Shown in pieces: positions 14,371-20,341 of a DNA stretch of 45,794 nucleotides. The stretch's first letter is position 1. Each line of letters starts with the position of its first letter. The translations under genes and the position numbers were made by a program. The DNA is from a virus. The DNA lies in IMG/VR virus record IMGVR_UViG_3300020450_000037, positions 1 to 45,794 of that record; one strand, 5' to 3'. The notes under the pieces are model-generated. The model did no database searches and was not told the DNA's origin. It saw only the letters and a list, made by a program, of their open reading frames with translations.

Positions 14371-14399
14371 TTGACTTATTGTAAATATGAGTGTATTAG
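14371..14399 (+). promoter_or_regulatory. sigma70-type promoter for the PiT-like gene
   Basis: -35 TTGACT (14371-14376), 17-bp spacer, -10 TATTAG (14394-14399). Transcription would start near 14406, leaving an 80-base leader. Confidence 0.6.
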
Positions 14400-14405
14400 T
14401 AATAA

Positions 14406-14486
14406 TACCGGGCAGGCAAGGCTATCGAGCCTGCTCTCACTTAACAGGTGTTACGTGGTAAAAGCGGACACCAAAGGAGATAAAAA
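14406..14486 (+). promoter_or_regulatory. structured 5' leader of the phosphate-permease-like gene
   Basis: Two potential hairpins: GCAGGC...GCCTGC at about 14412-14435, and GGTGT...ACACC at about 14448-14474, the second ending 3 bases before AAAGGAG. The second helix could gate ribosome access. It matches no riboswitch class that I recognise. Confidence 0.4.
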
Positions 14487-15446
14487 ATGGATGCAGTCAC
14501 TCTATGGATGGCAGTTGGCTTTTTATTTGCCGGATATGCCGTTATAGCAAACGATTCAGTACAGACTCTTGGTACATGGATCGCATCAAACAACGAAAAA
14601 GTAAACTGGAAGGTCATGTGGGGAGCCGCTTCGGCAGTTCTGCTATACACTCTATGGTATGGGTGGACCACAAATGGTGGAGACATCAGTTATGGTAGAT
14701 TGAACAGGATACCTTTTCAAGAGATACAATGGTATCATGCAATGGCACCCGCACTACTATTAGTGTTGACAAGGATAGGAGTACCAGTCAGTACTTCGTT
14801 CCTAGTCTTAAGTGCATTTGCTAGTACGTTTGTATTAGAAAAAATGTTAATGAAATCTATGATGGGATATGCAGTCGCGGCTGTGGCGGCATATTGTATT
14901 TGGATTGTTGTTAGCAAAATACTTGACGAAGCAAAACCAGTCAAGGAAGAACATAAACTTTATTGGCGTATAGGTCAATGGGTTACAACAGGCTTCCTTT
15001 GGTTTACTTGGTTAAGTCATGACATGGCAAATATTGCCGTGTTCCTACCAAGACAGATACCCTGGGAACTAATGACAATCATATCAGTAGTTTTCATAGC
15101 AGGACTTGGCTTTATGTTTAAAGAAGGCGGAGGTAAGATACAAAAGATTGTGTTGGAGAAACACAATACAAGATATGTCCGTAGTGCAACAATTATTGAT
15201 TGTGTTTACTTTCTTATACTTTGGTTCTTCAAAGAACTCAATGATGTGCCAATGTCAACGACTTGGGTATTCGTAGGATTACTTTGTGGTAGAGAACTTG
15301 CTATGGCAACTATCACAGGTAAGGAAAAGTTTAAAACTGTTTTTCCATTGATAGGAAGAGACTTCTTTAAGATGATCGTAGGACTAGGAGCATCAGTAGG
15401 AGTAGTTTTAGCAATCCATTACGTAATCGTTCCAAACGGTTGGTAA
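14487..15446 (+). CDS. PiT-family (PHO4/SLC20-like) phosphate permease
   Basis: 319 aa, about 8-9 membrane helices. Two internally repeated PiT signatures: IANDSVQTLGTWIASN near residue 20 with PVSTSFLVLSAFAS near 97, and LSHDMANIAVFLPR near 177 with VPMSTTWVFVGLLCGRE near 255. PiT proteins import phosphate with H+ or Na+; a sulfate-type CysP relative is the main alternative. It is shorter than typical bacterial PitA. Phosphate supply during phage replication is the likely benefit (inference). Own promoter, structured leader and terminator. Confidence 0.8.
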   Translation: MDAVTLWMAVGFLFAGYAVIANDSVQTLGTWIASNNEKVNWKVMWGAASAVLLYTLWYGWTTNGGDISYGRLNRIPFQEIQWYHAMAPALLLVLTRIGVPVSTSFLVLSAFASTFVLEKMLMKSMMGYAVAAVAAYCIWIVVSKILDEAKPVKEEHKLYWRIGQWVTTGFLWFTWLSHDMANIAVFLPRQIPWELMTIISVVFIAGLGFMFKEGGGKIQKIVLEKHNTRYVRSATIIDCVYFLILWFFKELNDVPMSTTWVFVGLLCGRELAMATITGKEKFKTVFPLIGRDFFKMIVGLGASVGVVLAIHYVIVPNGW

Positions 15447-15458
15447 AGATATCAGAAT

Positions 15459-15484
15459 AGGCCCTCAGTGGCCTTTTCTTTTCT
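15459..15484 (+). terminator. rho-independent terminator
   Basis: AGGCC-CTCAGT-GGCCT stem followed by TTTTCTTTTC, 13 bases after the permease stop. Confidence 0.75.
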
Positions 15485-15495
15485 TAAGTATATGT

Positions 15496-15735
15496 ATGAG
15501 TTACACAATAGATTGGTCAGTCAAGAAAGTAAAGAATCAAATAGACAAGTTAATGCGAGTAGCCACAGATCCAAAACTAGATGGATTTAACACTTGGGGA
15601 GCAAAACAAGACTTGTATGAGATACTTTGGTATGCTGAAGATAGACTAGAAGAATGTAGCACTTATAGTGACGAAGATGAGTTTACTAAGAAACGCAGTC
15701 AACATAAGATGCTTAAAGCATTAGGAAAAAAATGA
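15496..15735 (+). CDS. hypothetical protein, 79 aa
   Basis: Helical, charged (MSYTIDWSVKKVKNQIDKLM...). It ends in GGAAAAAAATGA where its stop overlaps the ATG of the dehydrogenase gene. No ribosome binding site is visible at its ATG. Function unknown. Confidence 0.55.
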   Translation: MSYTIDWSVKKVKNQIDKLMRVATDPKLDGFNTWGAKQDLYEILWYAEDRLEECSTYSDEDEFTKKRSQHKMLKALGKK

Positions 15736-16463
15736 ATATATTAATTGCCGGCTATGGCTTTGTGGGCCAGGCCCATGAAAAACTATTACAGGAACAACAC
15801 AATGTAATGATCTACGATCCTGCACAAGGTTATAATGACTTTCCAGATGATGTCGTTGAAGCAATGATTGTTTGTGTAAGCACACCGCCTGCCAAAGATG
15901 GATCGTGCGACATGAGTAATGTGTATGACGTAATAGATAAATGTCCTGATGTCCCTATTATTATTAAAAGCACAATTAGTATTGATGGCTGGGATACTAT
16001 ACAAGAACAATACAAGGATAGACAGATATCATTTAGTCCTGAGTTCCTTAGAGCCAAGACTGCTTATGAAGATCTAAAGAATACAGACATGATGTACATA
16101 GGTGGTAACAATATAGAGTTTTGGTCTTTGTTTAAAAAGAATATTACGAAGTGTGAACCTAAAGCATTAGTGTTGGCAAAGTATTTTAGAAATGCCTTCC
16201 TGGCTACAAAGGTTAATTACTTTAATCAAGTGTTTGATCTATGTACCGCACTGAACATAGAATACGAATGTGTAAGAAAAGCAATAACAGATGATCCTCG
16301 TATAGGTGATAGTCATAGTTACATAACAGAAGAACGTGGCTTTGGCGGACATTGTTTTCCCAAAGACGTACAGGCATTGTTAAAGTCTGCTGAAAAAGAA
16401 AAAGTAAGTCTTAGTATCATAGAAAAAGCATTAGAATATAATAATATAATTAAATCCTTATAA
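15732..16463 (+). CDS. short UDP-glucose/GDP-mannose dehydrogenase-family protein
   Basis: 243 aa with NAD-binding GYGFVGQ (7-13), VCVSTPP (47-53), FSPEFLRA (101-108), K160 in TKVNYFNQ and catalytic C208 in GFGGHCFPKD. These match the first two domains of UDP-glucose 6-dehydrogenases, which oxidise a nucleotide sugar to a uronate. The C-terminal sugar-binding domain of the usual 390-450 aa enzyme is missing. Substrate unclear; cell-surface or capsule sugar modification is the likely theme. Confidence 0.8.
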   Translation: MNILIAGYGFVGQAHEKLLQEQHNVMIYDPAQGYNDFPDDVVEAMIVCVSTPPAKDGSCDMSNVYDVIDKCPDVPIIIKSTISIDGWDTIQEQYKDRQISFSPEFLRAKTAYEDLKNTDMMYIGGNNIEFWSLFKKNITKCEPKALVLAKYFRNAFLATKVNYFNQVFDLCTALNIEYECVRKAITDDPRIGDSHSYITEERGFGGHCFPKDVQALLKSAEKEKVSLSIIEKALEYNNIIKSL

Positions 16464-16486
16464 GAATAAAATTTCCTTTTTGGTAA

Positions 16487-16533
16487 TATAAATAATAATA
16501 TGCACTTGACATTATTTGTCATTGTGCTAACAT
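16487..16533 (+). promoter_or_regulatory. alkB promoter region: TATAAATA plus sigma70-like site
   Basis: Late motif TATAAATA at 16487-16494, and TTGACA (16506-16511), 16-bp spacer, TAACAT (16528-16533). Both precede the alkB-like gene, suggesting separate phage-late and host-polymerase initiation. Confidence 0.5.
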
Positions 16534-16577
16534 AGTAATACATTGTGAAACTACAGGTTAAGAGCCGGGAGAACACA

Positions 16578-17642
16578 ATGAGAAAACTTCTAGTAAACAT
16601 AAGGTACTTCATAGCACCACTGTTAATACTTGTAACACTCGCAGGAGTGTTAGCAGGAGGCGTGTGGGCATGGACAGGTGTTGGCCTATTGGGAGTAGGC
16701 ATTATACTTGATACCCTTATCAACGTCCAGACCCGTGGAGCAGTTGATGAGAATGGTGAAACCTTAGGCATCCCCTGGTTACAGAATACAGTAATGTATA
16801 TGATGTTGCCAGTCTTTGTTGCACTTCAGGTTGCACTTGCATATCAGATATACAATGGTATGGCAGGTAGTGAACTGTTAGGTGCAGTATTATCAACAGG
16901 TATATTTGCAGGCATAGGTATAATCTATGGGCATGAACTATCGCACACCAAAGGCGTTGCATTTGTAATAAGTCGTTGGATGATGGCGTTATCAGGTTCA
17001 GCACATTTCTGTTATGCTCATGTTTACAATCATCACTTGGAACTAGCAAGTGAAGACGATCCTGCAACCGCACCTCGTGGACGTGATATCTATTCACACT
17101 ATGTCAAATCACACTTGGGTCAATCTAAGTTCTTGTTTGAGATGGAGAAGCAAAGATTGAAACGTTTACAGAAACCTTTTATATCATTTGGCAACAGATG
17201 GATTAGAGGTTATATGATGAGTGTTCCTTCACTTGCATTGTTCTTCTATGCAGGAGGTTGGTTAGGTGTTGCGTGTTTGGCTCTTGTTTGGGTTATATCA
17301 AACTTTGAGTTAGAAGCACTAAACTATCTAGAACACTATGGTTTGGTACGTGTTAAGAGCGAGCCAATAGACTATAGACATTCTTGGGATAACTCAACAC
17401 TATTCACTTCATGGTTCTTTATTGAAATAGGTCGTCAGGCTGATCATCATGACAGAGGCGAAACACACTTCTGGGAACTAGATGAAGTAGGTGCACCAAA
17501 CACAGGAGTAGGATACTTCACGTTGTTTGCACTCGCACTAATACCTCCAGTGTTTAATGCGTTTATGAAAAAGCATTTAGACAACTGGGATGAAAACTTT
17601 GCCACAGAAGCAGAGAAACAGATAGCGGCTAAACTAGCCTAA
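16578..17642 (+). CDS. alkB: AlkB-like alkane 1-monooxygenase (membrane di-iron)
   Basis: 354 aa from the ATG behind GGGAGA. Six membrane segments and the histidine boxes of the integral-membrane di-iron hydroxylases: HELSH (119-123), H143/H148 with YNHH (150-153), NYLEHYGL (249-256) and QADHHDRGETHF (287-298). The order HELSH..., NYLEHYGL, DHH is that of AlkB rather than acyl desaturases. AlkB hydroxylates terminal carbons of alkanes or alkyl chains using rubredoxin electrons; no rubredoxin is present here. Substrate could be a lipid or other alkyl compound. Terminator follows. Confidence 0.85.
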   Translation: MRKLLVNIRYFIAPLLILVTLAGVLAGGVWAWTGVGLLGVGIILDTLINVQTRGAVDENGETLGIPWLQNTVMYMMLPVFVALQVALAYQIYNGMAGSELLGAVLSTGIFAGIGIIYGHELSHTKGVAFVISRWMMALSGSAHFCYAHVYNHHLELASEDDPATAPRGRDIYSHYVKSHLGQSKFLFEMEKQRLKRLQKPFISFGNRWIRGYMMSVPSLALFFYAGGWLGVACLALVWVISNFELEALNYLEHYGLVRVKSEPIDYRHSWDNSTLFTSWFFIEIGRQADHHDRGETHFWELDEVGAPNTGVGYFTLFALALIPPVFNAFMKKHLDNWDENFATEAEKQIAAKLA

Positions 17643-17649
17643 CACTTGA

Positions 17650-17681
17650 GGGGCTCACTTTTGGGTGAGTCCCTTTCTTTT
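17650..17681 (+). terminator. rho-independent terminator after alkB
   Basis: GGGGCTCAC-TTTTGG-GTGAGTCCC, 9-bp stem with one G-T pair, followed by TTTCTTTT. Confidence 0.9.
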
Positions 17682-17720
17682 GTTCATTGTACGTTAATAT
17701 TCAATATGCTATATATTATT

Positions 17721-17751
17721 AGTAGAATTAATTCTACTGTGGACCGCGGTC
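17721..17751. promoter_or_regulatory. two perfect palindromes upstream of the pqqA-like gene
   Basis: AGTAGAATTAATTCTACT (18-bp palindrome, 17721-17738) and GACCGCGGTC (10-bp palindrome, 17742-17751) stand back to back 41 bp before the start codon. They look like operator sites; no regulator is identified. TATATTATT precedes them at 17710-17718. Confidence 0.5.
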
Positions 17752-17791
17752 ATAAGACAACCGGCACGTAATTTCAATTAGGAGATATACG

Positions 17792-17869
17792 ATGCAATGG
17801 AACACTCCAAAAATCGTAGAGGTATCAGTTGGTTTAGAAATCAATTCATATGCCTGTGCAGAAAAATAG
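17792..17869 (+). CDS. pqqA: PQQ precursor peptide PqqA-like, 25 aa
   Basis: Peptide MQWNTPKIVEVSVGLEINSY plus ACAEK. It fits PqqA: short, W3, P6, E10, VG(L/M)E at 13-16 and the E16-x3-Y20 pair that PqqE cross-links to build pyrroloquinoline quinone. From memory it aligns position by position with the methylotroph PqqA (same E16/Y20 spacing). AGGAG sits 8 bases before the ATG. No pqqB-E genes are in the window, so host enzymes would have to process it. Confidence is limited by its short length. Confidence 0.75.
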   Translation: MQWNTPKIVEVSVGLEINSYACAEK

Positions 17870-17870
17870 G

Positions 17871-17899
17871 TTGACATTTTAATATAGATATAGTATATT
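17871..17899 (+). promoter_or_regulatory. sigma70-type promoter immediately after pqqA
   Basis: Perfect -35 TTGACA (17871-17876), 17-bp spacer, -10 TATATT (17894-17899). It lies only 14 bases before a terminator hairpin, so transcripts would be about 40 bases unless read-through occurs. Confidence 0.65.
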
Positions 17900-17912
17900 A
17901 TAATTTTAACTC

Positions 17913-17945
17913 GGAGCCAACCTTAGGGAAGGCTCCATTTTTTTT
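17913..17945 (+). terminator. rho-independent terminator or attenuator
   Basis: GGAGCC-12-base loop-GGCTCC stem with an uninterrupted run of eight T (17938-17945). It ends the pqqA transcript and also sits just inside the transcript of the promoter at 17871. Confidence 0.85.
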
Positions 17946-17958
17946 GAAAGGAGTTGGT

Positions 17959-18159
17959 ATGCAAAGTACAAAACAAGCAATGGACTGGCATATTCAAGAA
18001 GTTCTAACCTGCGAAGTTCTAAGGTTAGATCCTGATAATAAAATGCTCAAAAAGTTTTTTGAAATGCAAAATCATCACGGAGCAAATATGAGAAACATCA
18101 AAAAACAATATGAGAAACACGGAACATGGAAGGAACCTTTACCTGGGAGTTTGTTATGA
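17959..18159 (+). CDS. hypothetical protein, 66 aa
   Basis: Start at ATG 17959 behind AAAGGAG. Helical (MQSTKQAMDWHIQEVLTCEV...) with HHGANMRNIKKQYEKHG. Its stop overlaps the next ATG (ATGA). Function unknown. Confidence 0.6.
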   Translation: MQSTKQAMDWHIQEVLTCEVLRLDPDNKMLKKFFEMQNHHGANMRNIKKQYEKHGTWKEPLPGSLL

Positions 18160-18326
18160 GACTTTATTCTTTTGAATTAGTTTTATTTGGTTGGTTAGCA
18201 TATAACATATTTGTTGAGTTACACGACTGGGTAGCAGAATCTTTTGAAGAGAATGAACAAACTGTTGAAGCACCAGAGCCGGTAGCAAAACCTTTGCACA
18301 TACAGGAGGTCAACGATGTTAACTAA
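18156..18326 (+). CDS. small membrane protein, 56 aa
   Basis: N-terminal hydrophobic helix (LYSFELVLFGWLAYNIFV) then an acidic, Pro/Val-rich tail (EENEQTVEAPEPVAKP). Start decided by the ATGA overlap. Function unknown. Confidence 0.6.
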   Translation: MRLYSFELVLFGWLAYNIFVELHDWVAESFEENEQTVEAPEPVAKPLHIQEVNDVN

Positions 18327-18504
18327 ATTTATGGTAATTGTTTGGTTAGGATATAACTACGAAAAACCTGTGTTAATAGGAACAGTTGAAGATTGTGATA
18401 AAGGTAGAGTTGTTGCTGATAGGTTACAACCTACACATAAAGCCTTTGGATGTTTTACTAAAGAACACTGGGATAAGAATAAGTTTTTTATTCTTCAGTG
18501 GTAG
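18316..18504 (+). CDS. small hypothetical protein, 62 aa
   Basis: Begins MLTKFMVIVWLGYNYEKPVL behind AGGAGGT. Contains EDCDKG and GCFTKEHW, so two cysteines could pair if exported. It runs tail-to-tail with the convergent gene at 18488. Function unknown. Confidence 0.6.
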   Translation: MLTKFMVIVWLGYNYEKPVLIGTVEDCDKGRVVADRLQPTHKAFGCFTKEHWDKNKFFILQW

Positions 18505-18757
18505 ATATATTAAACAGAGGCCTTTGAACAGAACGTTTCCAAAAGACTTTAGGATCTTGAGGCTGACAATGTACCTTTACTTGTTCAGCAATTTCTTTAT
18601 CTATATTTTTAAGGAAGTTATTTTGTGCAAACGTTCTACGTTCTTCACACTCTGCTAGTGAGTCATATTGAATGCTAGTCCAACCGTCTGGTTGGGCGAA
18701 GTCTCCGGGTGTCCATACGCCATTAATTAAGAAATAGAATACTAGCCAGAATTTCAC
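18488..18757 (-). CDS. exported hypothetical protein, 89 aa
   Basis: Short hydrophobic N-terminus (MKFWLVFYFLINGVW) consistent with a signal peptide, then TPGDFAQPDGWTSI, LAECEERR and VHCQPQDP. Similar 'GVWTPG...GW' small proteins occur in other marine phages (recollection). Function unknown. Confidence 0.55.
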   Translation of the reverse strand: MKFWLVFYFLINGVWTPGDFAQPDGWTSIQYDSLAECEERRTFAQNNFLKNIDKEIAEQVKVHCQPQDPKVFWKRSVQRPLFNISTTEE

Positions 18758-18766
18758 GATAAGTTT

Positions 18767-19252
18767 TTATATATTATCTTTGTTTGGTACTATTGATCCG
18801 TTTCCAAATAGATCAACTGCTTTCCAAGATGAATATATTTTCCAACCTGCAATTTTAGGCTCTGCATCTCTCATAGCCAACAAAAACACTTTATCAGATG
18901 CAACTTTGGCCTGTTTGATTAACTCTTTATCTTCTTTGTCTTTCATTTTCCAACGATATTGTCTAATGCATTTGTACAATAAGTCATGGATGATTGCCGC
19001 TCTTGCCACATCAAATGGTGCTATTGCCCACCACATACCTCTTGGAACAGATGCAAGATCTGTAACAAACCCTGTCGGTACTGTGATAGTTTCTGTTTTA
19101 TTAGTATCACGTTTTACTTTGACACCAACACCTTTTAATGCTTTGATTTCTTCAATTGTTAGGTCTTTTGTTGTGTATGATAAGTCTCTACCCAAAACCC
19201 ACTTACGTGGTGGATTAAATTCTGCCATTATTTTGGCGTTAAACTGTCCCAT
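18767..19252 (-). CDS. DUF1353 family protein
   Basis: 161 aa. Family block VPTGFVTDLASVPRGMWWAIAPFDVARAAIIHDLLYK (about residues 58-94) is the DUF1353 signature, with conserved D, R and H-D residues. DUF1353 proteins occur widely in phages and prophages; function unknown though a hydrolase or lysis role has been suggested. It overlaps nothing and reads opposite to the structural block. Confidence 0.85.
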   Translation of the reverse strand: MGQFNAKIMAEFNPPRKWVLGRDLSYTTKDLTIEEIKALKGVGVKVKRDTNKTETITVPTGFVTDLASVPRGMWWAIAPFDVARAAIIHDLLYKCIRQYRWKMKDKEDKELIKQAKVASDKVFLLAMRDAEPKIAGWKIYSSWKAVDLFGNGSIVPNKDNI

Positions 19253-19325
19253 ATTAAACCTTTCGCTTTCTCATTATGATAATATTTATGTTCAAAAGCA
19301 ATAAATACAATTAAGGAACTGCAAA

Positions 19326-19586
19326 ATGAAAAAACGAACTAGGTCAATATTAGAAGAATTAAACAATCTGCATCAGAAACGTGATTCAGATAGTTTTATT
19401 GCTACCACAGGTAATAATATCATCGAGAGTGCTATTAATCTACTACAACGTATCAATACGGAATATGACGAAGAAACTGCATTAGATCTAGAACGTAGAT
19501 TTATCAATAGTATAAAATCATCAGACCCACGTAAATTTAAACGTGGCGTACAGAAAGTTGTAGAGTCCAAGAAAAAGGAACTATAA
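19326..19586 (+). CDS. hypothetical protein of the virion block, 86 aa
   Basis: Basic N-terminus MKKRTRSILEELNN contains an ILE-E site like the T4 gp21 cleavage motif. The rest is helical and ends in VESKKKEL. Its stop region touches the next ATG (one-base overlap). An AATAAATA motif lies about 25 bases upstream. Function unknown. Confidence 0.6.
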   Translation: MKKRTRSILEELNNLHQKRDSDSFIATTGNNIIESAINLLQRINTEYDEETALDLERRFINSIKSSDPRKFKRGVQKVVESKKKEL

Positions 19587-20341
19587 TGTTACTCACTGAA
19601 GGCGGCAATATCTTCAAAGATGAAACTGGTAAGCCAGTTACTGGACGTATCAATCAAGCAGATGTAGATGCCACTTTACAATATGTAGAAAAGATTACAG
19701 GATTACCTTTAGTAGATAACAAGTTAGGATCTACAGGAATCCGTAGTACAAGTGGCGACCTAGATGTAGCAGTTGACAAAGACAAAGTAAACAAAGACAG
19801 TCTTGTTGCAAAGTTAAAAGCATGGAAAGACAAGAACGCACCCAATGATGATGACAGAGCCTGGATTGCAAAGTCAGGAATCACAGTACATTTTAAGACT
19901 CCTATTAAAGGAGATGTTAAGAATGGATTTGTACAAACAGATTTAATGTTTGGTGAACCAGAACTAATGAAGTTTGCAATGAAAGGTTCTGGAGATGATA
20001 CGCCTTACAAAGGTAGACACAGAGCAATTTTGATAAGCAGTATTGCAAAAGCACAAGGATATAAATTTAATGCAGGACAAGGACTAGTAGACAGAATTAC
20101 AAATAAATCTATATCTAAAAATGCAGATGAAATAGCAAAAACTATACTTGGTCAAGGTGCTTCAGGCAAAGACTTAGATAGTGTTGAATCTATAATTGCA
20201 AAGATAAAAGGTGATCCCAACTATCAGAATTTAATTGCTGACGCCGTTGACAAGTTTAAAGAAGAAGGTTTAGAATTACCTGAACAAGCAAATTTAGATC
20301 AAACAGGAACGATGCGTGAAATTTTAGATAGGTTGGTATAA
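19586..20341 (+). CDS. nucleotidyltransferase-fold protein, 251 aa
   Basis: The motif LGSTGIRSTSGDLDVAVD (residues 47-64) carries the GS...DxD signature (G48, S49, D58, D60) of the pol-beta-like nucleotidyltransferase superfamily, and VQTDLMF near residue 120 can give the third carboxylate. GRHRAI follows. Substrate unknown; similar genes precede the ligase-like gene in other T4-like phages (recollection). Short N-terminal MLLTEGG could be a processing signal (LTE-G). Confidence 0.75.
   Translation: MLLTEGGNIFKDETGKPVTGRINQADVDATLQYVEKITGLPLVDNKLGSTGIRSTSGDLDVAVDKDKVNKDSLVAKLKAWKDKNAPNDDDRAWIAKSGITVHFKTPIKGDVKNGFVQTDLMFGEPELMKFAMKGSGDDTPYKGRHRAILISSIAKAQGYKFNAGQGLVDRITNKSISKNADEIAKTILGQGASGKDLDSVESIIAKIKGDPNYQNLIADAVDKFKEEGLELPEQANLDQTGTMREILDRLV

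Noticed and set aside
14406-14486. A known riboswitch in the permease leader
   Set aside because: Two hairpins are visible but no conserved riboswitch core that I can recognise, so only a structured leader is claimed.
15720-15735. A7 run at the end of the 15496 gene as another frameshift site
   Set aside because: The run lies in GGA AAA AAA TGA, where the stop overlaps the next gene's ATG; this is ordinary coupling.
16720-17097. Minus-strand 125-codon frame inside alkB
   Set aside because: His/Leu/Tyr-rich complement of the AlkB membrane helices; no ribosome binding site or conserved motif.
7181-18500. Possibility that the metabolic island is host chromosome joined to phage by misassembly
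   Set aside because: Gene packing, overlaps, codon composition, phage-type promoters and interleaved phage-like small genes continue through the island without a break; still worth a read-coverage check.
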